From Streptomyces sp. NBC_00483 (GTDB taxonomy: Bacteria; Actinomycetota; Actinomycetes; Streptomycetales; Streptomycetaceae), in assembly GCF_036013745.1 (NCBI RefSeq), contig NZ_CP107880.1, positions 5,828,001-5,892,000 on the forward strand: a stretch of DNA of 64,000 nucleotides. Direction: 5' to 3'. This document shows, piece by piece, positions 16,183 to 24,536 of this stretch. The position numbers and the translations under genes were made by a program. Under the pieces are notes generated by a model. It ran no database searches. It worked only from the letters and a program-made list of their open reading frames with translations, and had not been told where the DNA came from. Numbering within the stretch: the stretch's first letter is position 1; each line of letters opens with the position of its first letter.

Positions 16183-16313
16183 CTCCGCCTACCGGGTTAG
16201 CTGTCGGGTTCGGGCGTGGTACGCGGAAGGCTGCCCTACGGTCGGCTGACCGATTCACCCCAAGGTCGGTTGGGTCCCCGGTTCCCTGCCTTACGGCGTA
16301 CGGAACTCAGCGG
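16183..16313 (-). ncRNA. c-di-AMP riboswitch (ydaO/yuaA type)
   Basis: In the minus direction the leader contains the class hallmarks in order: GAACCGGGGACCCAA (16265-16280 region), GGGGTGAATCGG (16250-16261), and a 3' conserved GCTAACCCGGTAGGCGGAGG (16182-16201). This matches the actinobacterial ydaO riboswitch that binds cyclic di-AMP and is often found before cell-wall hydrolase genes such as rpf and nlpC/p60. It ends about 20 bases before the TTG start and ribosome site, so it could act on translation or on transcription readthrough. Boundaries are approximate. Confidence 0.9.
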
Positions 16314-16450
16314 GGGCTGCCCGTTCGCCGCGACATCCGCGGGCGGGGGGACGGGCTGCCCGGCTGCACCGTAGCCAACTCGTGTGGCTGCTGTGAAGGT
16401 TGATGTTCGATATGCCCGATACATTTTCGTGATCTGGCCTCTGGAGGGCC

Positions 16451-16508
16451 CTCGGAGTTCCGAGGAGAGCCCATGGAGTTCGGAGCAGGGCCCTTGGAGT
16501 TCCGAAGG
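16451..16508. repeat. Three GGAGTTC boxes at exact 21-bp spacing upstream of pcrA
   Basis: GGAGTTC begins at 16454, 16475 and 16496, each followed by CGA or GGA. The first lies in the inverted repeat CTCGGA-gt-TCCGAG (16451-16464). The 21-base period equals two helical turns, placing the boxes on one DNA face. They lie in the divergent promoter region between the NlpC/P60 riboswitch gene and pcrA, just upstream of the damage-type promoter. A regulator array is possible; no known binding site matches. Confidence 0.6.
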
Positions 16509-16518
16509 CAGCCACGGG

Positions 16519-16541
16519 TTGTCAGTGGGGCGGCCTAGACT
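16519..16541 (+). promoter_or_regulatory. PafBC/RecA-NDp type DNA-damage promoter of pcrA
   Basis: TTGTCAGTG (16519-16527), eight bases, then TAGACT (16536-16541) matches the published actinobacterial SOS-independent damage promoter consensus TTGTCRGTG-N8-TAnnnT exactly. The -10 ends nine bases before the pcrA ATG at 16551. This predicts induction of the helicase by DNA damage through the PafBC activator. Confidence 0.85.
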
Positions 16542-16550
16542 CGGAGAGCG

Positions 16551-19046
16551 ATGAGCAGCCTCTTTGACGACAGCTTCCTGACCGGCCTCCAGAAGAACGG
16601 TGCGGAGGAGCCCCCGCCGCCGCCTCCGGACCCCGAGTACGACGACGGGGCACCGGAGCCGATGCCGGACGACCTGTTCGGCGGGAGGCTCGGCGCGCCC
16701 GAAGACAGGGACACGCACTACCGGGACGGCGCCCCGCGCCCGGTCCTGAGCGCGGCCACCCTCCTGGAGGGGCTGAACGAGAACCAGCAGGCGGCCGTCA
16801 CGCACGGCGGCACCCCGCTGCTCATCGTCGCGGGCGCCGGATCCGGCAAGACCCGCGTCCTCACGCACCGCATCGCGTACCTGCTCGCCGAGCGCGAAGT
16901 GCACCCCGGCCAGATCCTCGCGATCACGTTCACGAACAAGGCCGCGGGCGAGATGAAGGAGCGCGTCGAGGACCTCGTGGGCCCGCGCGCGAACGCCATG
17001 TGGGTCTCCACGTTCCACAGCGCCTGCGTCCGCATCCTGCGCCGGGAGAGCAAGAAGCTGGGCTTCACGTCCTCCTTCTCGATCTACGACGCCGCCGACA
17101 GCAAGCGGCTCATGGCGCTCGTCTGCCGCGACCTCGACCTGGACCCGAAGAAGTTCCCGCCGAAGTCCTTCAGCGCCAAGATCAGCAATCTCAAGAACGA
17201 GCTGATCGACGAGGAGGACTTCGCGGCGACCGCGGCCGACGGCTTCGAGAAGACCCTCGCCCAGGCCTACGCGATGTACCAGGCGCGCCTGCGCGAGGCG
17301 AACGCGCTGGACTTCGACGACCTGATCATGACGACGGTGAACATGCTGCGCGCGTTCCCGGACGTCGCCGAGCACTACCGCCGCCGCTTCCGCCACGTCA
17401 TGGTCGACGAGTACCAGGACACGAACCACGCGCAGTACGCGCTGGTGCGCGAGCTGGTCGGCCCCACCGAGGGCGAGGACGCGGACCCGGCCGAGCTGTG
17501 CGTCGTGGGTGACGCGGACCAGTCGATCTACGCGTTCCGCGGCGCCACGATCCGTAACATCCTCGACTTCGAGGACGACTACCCCAACGCGAAGACGATC
17601 CTCCTGGAGCAGAACTACCGCTCCACGCAGACGATCCTCAGCGCGGCGAACGCGGTCATCGAGCGCAACGAGTCGCGTCGGCCCAAGAACCTGTGGACCA
17701 ACGAGGGGCCCGGCGCCCAGATCACCGGCTACGTCGCGGACACCGAGCACGACGAGGCCCAGTTCATCGCCGACGAGATCGACCGGCTCACCGACGCGGG
17801 CGACGCGCTGGCGGGCGACGTGGCGATCTTCTACCGGACGAACGCGCAGTCCCGTGTCTTCGAAGAGATCTTCATCCGCACCGGCCTGCCCTACAAGGTC
17901 GTCGGCGGCGTCCGCTTCTACGAGCGCAAGGAGGTCAGGGACGTCCTGGCCTATCTGCGCGTGCTGTCCAACCCCGAGGACTCGGTGCCGCTGCGCCGCA
18001 TCCTCAACGTGCCCAAGCGCGGCATCGGCGACCGCGCCGAAGCGATGATCGACGCGCTCTCCCAGCGCGAGAAGATCTCCTTCCCGCAGGCGCTGCGCCG
18101 CGTCGACGAGGCGTACGGGATGGCGGCCCGCTCGACGAACGCCGTGAAGCGGTTCAACACGCTGATGGAGGACCTCCGCACGATCGTGGAGTCGGGCGCG
18201 GGCCCGGCCACGGTCCTGGAGGCCATCCTCGAACGGACGGGGTATCTCGCCGAGTTGCAGGCCTCCACCGACCCGCAGGACGAGACCCGCATCGAGAACC
18301 TCCAGGAACTCGCCGCCGTGGCCCTGGAGTTCGAGCAGGAGTCCGCCGCGGGCGAGGACACGGCGGAGGGCGAGTCCGAGACGGGCGGCGGGGGGCTCTC
18401 CGACTTCCTGGAGCGCGTCGCGCTCGTCGCCGACTCCGACCAGATCCCCGACGAGGACGACGACGGCAGCGGCGTCATCACGCTGATGACCCTGCACACC
18501 GCCAAGGGCCTGGAGTTCCCGGTCGTCTTCCTCACCGGCCTGGAGGACGGCGTCTTCCCGCACATGCGCTCCCTCGGCCAGGCCAAGGAGCTGGAGGAGG
18601 AGCGGCGGCTCGCGTACGTGGGCATCACGCGCGCGCGGCAGCGCCTCTACCTGACGCGCGCCTCCATGCGCAGCGCCTGGGGCCAGCCCTCGTACAACCC
18701 GCCCTCCCGGTTCCTGGAGGAGATCCCGGCCGCGCACCTGGACTGGAAGCGCACAGGACCGTCCACGCCTGCGGCCTCGACCAAGAGCATCGGTGGCGGC
18801 ATCGCGGCGTCCCTGTCGTCCTCGCGCTCCCGTACGGGTTCGACGCCGGCCTTCGCCACGCGCCGCGCGGGCGACAAGCCGGTGGTGGCCCTCTCCGTCG
18901 GCGACCGCGTCACGCACGACCAGTTCGGGCTCGGCACGGTGGTGGGCGTGTCGGGCACGGGCGACAAGTCGGAGGCGTCGATCGACTTCGGCGACCCGAA
19001 GCCGAAGCGTCTGCTGCTGCGGTACGCGCCGGTCGAGAAGCTGTAG
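16551..19046 (+). CDS. pcrA: ATP-dependent DNA helicase PcrA/UvrD
   Basis: 831 residues. SF1A helicase acting in nucleotide excision repair and in removing RecA or stalled polymerases. Motifs in order: Q-motif LNENQQAAV, Walker A GAGSGKT (near residue 97), FTNKAAGEMKERV, motif II VDEYQDTN, motif III GDADQSIYAFRGA, QNYRST, motif V TLHTAKGLEFPVVF, motif VI VGITRARQRLYL. The C-terminal Tudor-like RNA-polymerase-binding domain is present (VGDRVTHDQFGLGTVVGVSG). An acidic, proline-rich N-terminal extension of about 70 residues is typical for Streptomyces. It is monocistronic and has a DNA-damage promoter immediately upstream. Confidence 0.96.
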   Translation: MSSLFDDSFLTGLQKNGAEEPPPPPPDPEYDDGAPEPMPDDLFGGRLGAPEDRDTHYRDGAPRPVLSAATLLEGLNENQQAAVTHGGTPLLIVAGAGSGKTRVLTHRIAYLLAEREVHPGQILAITFTNKAAGEMKERVEDLVGPRANAMWVSTFHSACVRILRRESKKLGFTSSFSIYDAADSKRLMALVCRDLDLDPKKFPPKSFSAKISNLKNELIDEEDFAATAADGFEKTLAQAYAMYQARLREANALDFDDLIMTTVNMLRAFPDVAEHYRRRFRHVMVDEYQDTNHAQYALVRELVGPTEGEDADPAELCVVGDADQSIYAFRGATIRNILDFEDDYPNAKTILLEQNYRSTQTILSAANAVIERNESRRPKNLWTNEGPGAQITGYVADTEHDEAQFIADEIDRLTDAGDALAGDVAIFYRTNAQSRVFEEIFIRTGLPYKVVGGVRFYERKEVRDVLAYLRVLSNPEDSVPLRRILNVPKRGIGDRAEAMIDALSQREKISFPQALRRVDEAYGMAARSTNAVKRFNTLMEDLRTIVESGAGPATVLEAILERTGYLAELQASTDPQDETRIENLQELAAVALEFEQESAAGEDTAEGESETGGGGLSDFLERVALVADSDQIPDEDDDGSGVITLMTLHTAKGLEFPVVFLTGLEDGVFPHMRSLGQAKELEEERRLAYVGITRARQRLYLTRASMRSAWGQPSYNPPSRFLEEIPAAHLDWKRTGPSTPAASTKSIGGGIAASLSSSRSRTGSTPAFATRRAGDKPVVALSVGDRVTHDQFGLGTVVGVSGTGDKSEASIDFGDPKPKRLLLRYAPVEKL

Positions 19047-19078
19047 TCGCGCTGCGGCCGCTCTCTACGGGGGGCGGC

Positions 19079-20734
19079 TCAGTTCGGGTTGAGGCCGTGG
19101 CTGCGCAGCCACGGCAGCGGGTCGATCGCCGCGCTGCCGCCGGGCCGCACCTCGAAGTGCAGGTGCGGGCCGGTCGAGTTGCCCGAGTTCCCGGACCGCG
19201 CGATCACGTCACCGGCCTTCACCGGACCGTTCATCACGGTGTGCGAGGACAGGTGGCAGTACCAGGTCTCCGTGCCGTCCTTGGCGGTGACTATGGCCAT
19301 GTTCCCGTACGCGCTGTTCCACTGCGTCTTCACGGTGCCGTCCGTCGCGGCCATCACCGGAGTCCCGTACGAGACGGGGAAGTCGATGCCGGAGTGCTGG
19401 GACATCCAGTTGACGCCGGCCTGCCCGAAGAAGGCGCTCAGCCCGTGCTGCTTCACCGGCAGCACGAACTTGGGCCGCGCCGCCTCCTTGCGCGCGGCCT
19501 CCTCGGCGGCCTCCTTGCGCGCCGCCTCCTGCTTCGCCTTGAGGTCGATCCGCTCCTGCGTGCGGCTCGCCCGGTCGGCGAAGTCGCCCGCGTCGGCGGA
19601 GAGATCCTTCAGCTGCGAGTCCAGCTTGTTGTTGGCGACGGCCGGCTTCACGGCCTGCGCGTCCGTAGCGGCCGCGGCCTGCGTCTCCTTGCCGTCGTCC
19701 CCGCTGCCGCCGACACTCGCCGCGGCGATCCCGGCGACGCCGACCACACAGACCGACGGCACGACGACGGTGACGAGCGCGGACCGCTTGACCGGACGAC
19801 GGCGGCCGGCGCGGCCACGGGAGACGTTCTTCCCGGCCCTGCGTGTCGTAGGCTTCGGGGTCGCGGGGGCGGGCTCGGGAGCGGAGTCGAGGTCGAGGGC
19901 GGGCCCGTGCGCATGGTCCGCTTCGGGGGCCGACTCCGCGATCGCTTCGGGCTCGGGCTCGGGCTGGGGCTGGGGCTCTGCGGTGCCGGTGGCGTCCGAG
20001 GCGTTCCACTGCGTGGCGTCGTACGCGCCCGTGTCATAAGCGGTCGTACCGAAGACCGGGGCTTCGAAGGTGTGGGTGAAGCCCTGCGTGTCGTGCGGGT
20101 CGGGCGCGCCGAGCATGTCGTGCGTGCTGAAGCTCTGCGTCTCGAAGCCCTGGGCCTCGAAGTGCTGGGCCTCGTACCCCTGGAACTCGAAACTCTGGGT
20201 CTCGAAGCTCTGGGCCTCAAAGGACTGCGTCTCAAAGGACTGGGTCTCAAAGGACTGGGTCTCGAAGGACTGCGTGTCGAACGACTGCGTGTGCGTCTGT
20301 CCGTCGAAGGTCTGCGTCCCGAAGGACGGGGCCTCGAAGCTCTGCGTGTCGGGGTGTTGAGCCGCGTACATCTGCGCCTCGTACGCCGAGGTGTCCCACT
20401 GACCCGTGGTGTGCTGCTCGGCCATCGACCGGGGCTGCTGCGCCGGGATGTCGGCGACCTGCTCGTACCCGCCGGTCGCCCAGGCGCCGGTCGTGTCGTA
20501 GGAACCGGTACCGAAGGAACCGGCGTCGTACGTGCCGGTGTCGTAGTACGCGGAGGCGTAGGGGTCGGCGTACTGCTGCTGGGGGGCCGTGTTCCACTGG
20601 CCGGTCGCGTGGGAACCGGGTTCGTAGGGGTCCTCTGCCATGTCGCCGAAGAGCGGATCGCTTGCGAAGCTGGTCGCGGAGTGACCGTCGTACGCCGCAT
20701 AAGGCGCGGTCCCCGACGGATTGCGGTCGTTCAC
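19079..20734 (-). CDS. Membrane-anchored M23 peptidase (LytM-like) with N-terminal QSFET repeats
   Basis: 551 residues. An unusual N-terminal cytoplasmic region of about 330 residues is rich in Q, S, F, D, T and Y. It includes a run of 5-residue repeats (TQSFE/AQSFE; about residues 130-200). A basic stretch and one transmembrane helix (SALVTVVVPSVCVVGVAGIA) follow, then a coiled coil (ERIDLKAKQEAARKEAAEEA). The C-terminal extracellular M23 domain has zinc ligands in HSGIDFP (HxxxD) and HLHFEV (HxH), plus WYCHLS. It is predicted to cut peptidoglycan cross-bridges or act as a cell-wall hydrolase regulator. GTG 20734 is chosen with GAGAAG upstream. The stop faces pcrA across 33 bases. Confidence 0.9.
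   Translation of the reverse strand: MNDRNPSGTAPYAAYDGHSATSFASDPLFGDMAEDPYEPGSHATGQWNTAPQQQYADPYASAYYDTGTYDAGSFGTGSYDTTGAWATGGYEQVADIPAQQPRSMAEQHTTGQWDTSAYEAQMYAAQHPDTQSFEAPSFGTQTFDGQTHTQSFDTQSFETQSFETQSFETQSFEAQSFETQSFEFQGYEAQHFEAQGFETQSFSTHDMLGAPDPHDTQGFTHTFEAPVFGTTAYDTGAYDATQWNASDATGTAEPQPQPEPEPEAIAESAPEADHAHGPALDLDSAPEPAPATPKPTTRRAGKNVSRGRAGRRRPVKRSALVTVVVPSVCVVGVAGIAAASVGGSGDDGKETQAAAATDAQAVKPAVANNKLDSQLKDLSADAGDFADRASRTQERIDLKAKQEAARKEAAEEAARKEAARPKFVLPVKQHGLSAFFGQAGVNWMSQHSGIDFPVSYGTPVMAATDGTVKTQWNSAYGNMAIVTAKDGTETWYCHLSSHTVMNGPVKAGDVIARSGNSGNSTGPHLHFEVRPGGSAAIDPLPWLRSHGLNPN
20130..20330 (-). repeat. 15-bp coding tandem repeats (QSFET units) in the M23 gene
   Basis: About a dozen degenerate 15-bp units encode TQSFE, AQSFE, FQGYE, AQHFE and similar pentapeptides in a row. 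On the plus strand they read as CTCGAAGGACTGGGT-like units. The array is in frame and would vary the length of a disordered cytoplasmic segment if copies are gained or lost. Confidence 0.85.
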
Positions 20735-20910
20735 CAACTTCTCTTTCGCCTCGACAACAGGGGCTGCCAGAGCAGTGCGGTGACTGTACCCGTCGGTATG
20801 AGGGCACGACAATCTTCGTCGGGTTTCCGGGCCAGGGGAAACGGGCAATCAGCCGCCTTTGGGTGGACTGTGGACAGTTCCTTGGCCCTGAGTTCGAGAC
20901 CCGTTCGACG

Positions 20911-20934
20911 AAACCCGCGACATGTCGCGGGTTT
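20911..20934 (-). terminator. 24-bp perfect palindrome downstream of the lipase gene
   Basis: AAACCCGCGACA and its exact complement TGTCGCGGGTTT (20911-20934) form a 12-bp hairpin 75 bases past the lipase stop. It ends in a short T-run in both directions. It is most likely the terminator of the lipase transcript, though the zero-loop symmetry would also suit a dimeric regulator. Confidence 0.6.
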
Positions 20935-21009
20935 TACGTGCGTCCGGTGCGGGTCGGGGTGCGGATCGCGCTCGGGTTCTACGGGTGCCGGTGAGCGCGG
21001 AGCGGGCGG

Positions 21010-21966
21010 TCAGGCGACCGTCAGACCACCGCCGGCCTTGTCCGCGGCGCGCGCTCCTTCCGCGTGCTCCGCGTCGAGGGCCTGACGGATGCCGATCGCG
21101 ACGGCCGGGTGCACCGGCAGCGCGAGATGGCCGATGCCCGTGACCCGCACGTTCTGCGCGAGCAGGTCCACGTGGTCCACGCACGCGGTCTCCAGGGGCA
21201 GCATCAACTGGTCGAGGTCGCTCCAGAAGCTCACGAAGCGCGTACGACAGCCGGGCGCGGGCCGCTTCAACTCCTCGACGACGGACGAGCCGGGCCGCAT
21301 CTGACGGACGATCGGGTGCGCGTCCGCGAGCGGCGCCACCCGCGTGCCGCCGTGCGGGGTTCCGAGGGTGACGAGCGTGCGCACGCGCGTGTCGCCGCCG
21401 AGGCACTGCACGTAGTAACGGGCTATCAGACCGCCCAGGCTGTGCCCCACGATGTCGACCCTGTCCTGGCCCGAGCGCTCGCACACCTCCTCCACGTGCC
21501 GGGCGAGCAGCGCGGCCGCGGCCCGGATGTCGCAGGTGAGCGGGGAGTAGTTGAGCGATTCGACGTGCTGCCTGCCGTGCTGCGCGAGGGAACGGCGCAG
21601 CAGAACGAAGACGGAGCGGTTGTCGATGAATCCGTGCAGGAGGAGGACCGGGGGCTTGGCGCGGGAGGGCAGGCGCGGCGCGTCCGCTGCTGTCGGGGCG
21701 CTCGCCTCTGCCGGTTCTATAGGAGGGCTCTCCTCCACCGTGACGGTTTCCATGTCCATCGGGACGTAGGCCGAGGGCTGGCGGGGCAGCGCCAGGGGCT
21801 GCTGCCTTCGTTCCGGGAGGATGCCCGAGGGATAGAGGAGCAGATGGCCCGCGAGGATCGCCAGCTCCAGGGCGGTCGCCTTCAGGAGCGCGATCGAGAG
21901 ACCGGCCAGTCTCGTGGGCAGCAAGTGGCAGAGGGGGCGAAAGGGCAAAGTCCTCGTGACCTTCAT
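21010..21966 (-). CDS. Alpha/beta-hydrolase lipase, membrane-anchored
   Basis: 318 residues. An N-terminal hydrophobic segment (LSIALLKATALELAILAGHL) suggests a membrane anchor or uncleaved signal. The hydrolase domain starts at PVLLLHGFIDNRSVF (oxyanion HG). It has the nucleophile elbow GHSLGGLIARYYVQ and LVTLGTPHGGTRVAPL, typical of PGAP1/triacylglycerol-lipase-like proteins. The C-terminal GIGHLALPVHP supplies the catalytic His. The substrate is probably an ester lipid. ATG 21966 has GGGAGG seven bases upstream. It is transcribed divergently from icmB. Confidence 0.87.
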   Translation of the reverse strand: MKVTRTLPFRPLCHLLPTRLAGLSIALLKATALELAILAGHLLLYPSGILPERRQQPLALPRQPSAYVPMDMETVTVEESPPIEPAEASAPTAADAPRLPSRAKPPVLLLHGFIDNRSVFVLLRRSLAQHGRQHVESLNYSPLTCDIRAAAALLARHVEEVCERSGQDRVDIVGHSLGGLIARYYVQCLGGDTRVRTLVTLGTPHGGTRVAPLADAHPIVRQMRPGSSVVEELKRPAPGCRTRFVSFWSDLDQLMLPLETACVDHVDLLAQNVRVTGIGHLALPVHPAVAIGIRQALDAEHAEGARAADKAGGGLTVA

Positions 21967-22367
21967 CGGTCAACCTCCCGTCGGCACACGGGAGGACTCC
22001 TCTGTCCCCCGTGTGCGCTCATGAGAGCCGGCCGAAGCGGTCCCGCGGCGCCGGCCGTGCCCGATGCGCCGACTCATCGGTCCGAACGGCAGCCGGAAGC
22101 ACCGTGCCACCGTGCCGTGCGGCTGTCGGCGCGGTGGCGCGGCGACCTCGAAGCGGCTCCCTCGCGCCTGTCCCGGATCTGGCGGTGAAGTCCCGCCTGG
22201 CAGTCGCGGCGCGCAGCGAATGTGTCCCACGTGTGATTTCCCCCTCGGTCCGCACCGCGAAACGGCGGCTTGCGGGATGCTGTCGATAACGTTCGTTCAC
22301 TTCGGGCATCAGTCTTTTGAACAATCGCTTCAACTTTTGCTTGAGCAGTCGTTTCAGGGAGGCAGTG
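21967..22367. other. 401-bp divergent intergenic region (lipase / icmB)
   Basis: No protein-coding gene is supported here. The left part is GC-rich without clear signals. The right 90 bases before icmB are noticeably AT-richer and hold the twin 17-bp repeats described separately. The promoters of both flanking genes must lie in this region. Confidence 0.6.
22317..22357 (+). repeat. Twin 17-bp imperfect palindromes upstream of icmB
   Basis: TTGAACAATCGCTTCAA (22317-22333) and TTGAGCAGTCGTTTCAG (22341-22357) align at 24-bp spacing with four transition differences. Each has TTGAR/YTTCAR-like symmetrical ends. The second copy abuts the icmB ribosome site AGGGAGG, so a bound protein would block initiation or RNA polymerase. 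Probable operator pair; regulator unknown. Confidence 0.6.
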
Positions 22368-22790
22368 ATGGGTGTGGCAGCCGGTCCGATCCGCGTGGTC
22401 GTCGCGAAGCCGGGACTCGACGGCCACGATCGCGGGGCCAAAGTGATCGCGCGGGCGCTGCGCGACGCCGGTATGGAGGTCATTTACACGGGCCTGCACC
22501 AGACGCCCGAGCAGGTCGTGGACACCGCCATCCAGGAGGACGCCGACGCGATCGGTCTCTCCATCCTGTCCGGCGCGCACAACACGCTCTTCGCCCGCGT
22601 CATCGAGCTCCTCGCCGAGCGCGACGCCGCGGACATCAAGGTCTTCGGCGGCGGCATCATCCCTGAGGGGGACATCGCGCCCCTGAAGGAGAAGGGCGTT
22701 GCCGAGATCTTCACCCCGGGCGCCACGACCGCCTCCATCGTCGACTGGGTCCGGTCCAACGTCCGCCAACCGGAACCGTCCGGCGGCTGA
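22368..22790 (+). CDS. icmB: Isobutyryl-CoA mutase small (cobalamin-binding) subunit
   Basis: 140 residues, the size of a stand-alone B12-binding domain. [20 protein letters not shown] carries the DxHxxG cobalamin motif, whose His is the lower axial ligand. [20 protein letters not shown] and [12 protein letters not shown] are typical of methylmalonyl/isobutyryl-CoA mutase small subunits. It would pair with a large subunit encoded elsewhere to interconvert isobutyryl-CoA and n-butyryl-CoA, linking valine breakdown to polyketide precursors. ATG 22368 has AGGGAGG upstream; an earlier ATG at 22317 falls in the operator-like repeats and is less likely. Confidence 0.85.
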   Translation: MGVAAGPIRVVVAKPGLDGHDRGAKVIARALRDAGMEVIYTGLHQTPEQVVDTAIQEDADAIGLSILSGAHNTLFARVIELLAERDAADIKVFGGGIIPEGDIAPLKEKGVAEIFTPGATTASIVDWVRSNVRQPEPSGG

Positions 22791-22865
22791 CCAATTAAGC
22801 CCCTGCGGCGATTGAGCAGCGGGGCCCGGGGCGGAGCCCCGTGGCCTCGCTCCCGGTGCCGCGCA
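22791..22865. repeat. Dispersed Streptomyces intergenic repeat, copy A
   Basis: Contains the elements AAGCCCCTGCGGCGATTGAG and GGGGCCCGGGGCGGAGCCCC, which recur in this window at 38713-38795 and 54830-54975. It sits between the convergent icmB and DUF5691 genes and includes a strong GGGGC-GGA-GCCCC hairpin that may end transcription. Confidence 0.7.
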
Positions 22866-22897
22866 CCAGGGACGCGGGGCCGGGCCCCGGGGCCGGA

Positions 22898-24463
22898 TCA
22901 CGGCGGAGCCAGTTCGTCCCGCATCGCCCGGCGCAGCCGCAACGTGCCGGCGAGGCGTTGGAACGCCTCCGTCCAGTACCCCCCGGCTCCGGGCGCCGAC
23001 CCCTCCGGTTCCTCCACCGCCGCCGTGAGCCCGTCGAGCCGCACCACTTCCTCGGGGTCCAGGCAGCGCTCCGCGAGCCCCATCACCCCGCTGAAGCTCC
23101 ACGGGTAACTCCCCGCGTCCCGCGCGATGTTCAACGCATCGACCACGGACCGCCCGAGCGGCCGCGCCCACGGCGTGCCGCACACCCCCAGCAACTGGAA
23201 CGCCTCGGACAGCCCGTGCGCCGCGATGAACTCCGCGACCCAGTCCGCCCGTTCCGCCCCCGGCAGCGCCGCGAGCAGCTTCGCCCGCTCGGCGAGCGAC
23301 ACCGCCCCGGGCCCGGCCGCATCCGACGCGGTCGGCGCCCCGAGCAGCGCCCGCGACCAGCCGATGTCCCGCTGCCGGACCGCCGCCCTGCACCACGCGG
23401 CGTGCAGCTCCCCGCGCCAGTCGTCGGCGACCGGCAGCGCCACGATCTCCTCCGGGCCCCGGCCGCCGAACCTGTCCGGCCACCGGCCGAGCGGCGCCGC
23501 CTCCACCAACTGCCCGAGCCACCACGCCCGTTCACCCCGCCCCGCCGGCGGCTTCGCCACGACGCCGTCCCGCTCCATCCCCGCGTCGCACTCGTGCGGC
23601 GCCTCCACGACGATCGCCCCCTCCGCACGGTCGAGTGCCACGCAGGTCAGCGCCCGGTCCGCCATCCGCGCGGCGAGCGCCGAGCGGGGGAGCGCGGAGA
23701 GCAGCTCGGCCGCCGTCGCCCGCACGTTCTTGCTGCGGTCGGTCAGCGCCTGCTCGAGGAACGGCTCGTCCGCGTCGCCCAGCCCCGTACGCAGCGAGTC
23801 GAGGAACATCAGGCGGTCCTCGGCGCGCTCCGTGCCCCATGTCCCGGCCAGGAGCGCCCGGGCCGCAGCCGGGTCGTGCGCCCGAACAGAGGCGAGGAGT
23901 GCCACCCGCTCCGCGAACAGGCCCTCCTCCCACCGCAGATGAACCTGCTCGCTCTCCTCCGGTGCAGGCAGCACGGCTCCGATGCCCGGCGTGGCGCGCA
24001 GCGCGAACTTCCAGTCCGGGTTGAGCCGGGCCAGCCACCGGGCGCGCGGCCCCGCGAACGTGAGGGCCGGTGGGCGCAGGTCGGTGCGGCCACGCGCCGC
24101 GTCGAGCAGTGCGGGCAGCAGCTCGTGCGGGGGCGCGTACCCGTGCGCGTTGGCCGTGGCCAGCCACTGCGGGAGCAGTTCGAGGAGGTCGGGGGCGGTG
24201 CCGCGGCGCGACCCCGTGCCACTGGAGCGGTCGGTGAGCAGGAGCGCGAGCCGCTGCCGCGCTGCGGTCGGCAGCGGGGGACGCGGGTCGTCCTCGGCGC
24301 GGTCCGGCGGCGCGGTCGCCGCGGCGGGACGCAGACCGGCCCGGCGGCGCACGGTGTGCATGGCGGCCTCGTCGAGGAGGGCGAGCGGCGGGCGGTCCGA
24401 GCGCCGTTCGGTTCCGAGCAGGGCGGCGCTGACGAGGTCGTCCCAGGTGGCGGTGGTGGTCAT
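22898..24463 (-). CDS. DUF5691 family protein of the MoxR/VWA module
   Basis: 521 residues, largely alpha-helical, with a HEAT-like middle (EDRLMFLDSLRTGLGDADEP, LTDRSKNVRATAAELLSALP). The N-terminus MTTTATWDDLVSAALLGTER is typical of DUF5691. It contains no catalytic motif that I recognise. ATG 24463 has GGAGAGGA upstream. The gene follows the SWIM gene by 73 bases on the same strand and is probably co-transcribed with it from the damage-type promoter at 25939-25961. In other genomes DUF5691 genes accompany SWIM, MoxR, DUF5682 and VWA genes, as here. A scaffold or substrate-adaptor function is inferred. Confidence 0.8.
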   Translation of the reverse strand: MTTTATWDDLVSAALLGTERRSDRPPLALLDEAAMHTVRRRAGLRPAAATAPPDRAEDDPRPPLPTAARQRLALLLTDRSSGTGSRRGTAPDLLELLPQWLATANAHGYAPPHELLPALLDAARGRTDLRPPALTFAGPRARWLARLNPDWKFALRATPGIGAVLPAPEESEQVHLRWEEGLFAERVALLASVRAHDPAAARALLAGTWGTERAEDRLMFLDSLRTGLGDADEPFLEQALTDRSKNVRATAAELLSALPRSALAARMADRALTCVALDRAEGAIVVEAPHECDAGMERDGVVAKPPAGRGERAWWLGQLVEAAPLGRWPDRFGGRGPEEIVALPVADDWRGELHAAWCRAAVRQRDIGWSRALLGAPTASDAAGPGAVSLAERAKLLAALPGAERADWVAEFIAAHGLSEAFQLLGVCGTPWARPLGRSVVDALNIARDAGSYPWSFSGVMGLAERCLDPEEVVRLDGLTAAVEEPEGSAPGAGGYWTEAFQRLAGTLRLRRAMRDELAPP

Positions 24464-24536
24464 CGTGGGTCCTCTCCGTGGTGCGGTCCTCTTCACCGAC
24501 AACGGTGTTTCGGCGTGGTGGTGGTCCTTGGATTGG

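Noticed and set aside
16163..16258. In-frame N-terminal extension of the second NlpC/P60 protein from ATG 16258
   Set aside because: This stretch is the conserved core of a c-di-AMP riboswitch; a TTG start at 16162 with a good ribosome site fits better.
16291..16515. Short minus-strand frame with FGTPRALLRTPWALLGTPRA-like repeats
   Set aside because: It is the translation of the GGAGTTC direct repeats in the promoter region and has no ribosome site; better read as regulatory DNA.
17693..21085. Long plus-strand frame spanning pcrA and the M23 gene
   Set aside because: It crosses two well-supported genes and a convergent junction, and its product is Arg-rich and low-complexity; a compositional artefact.
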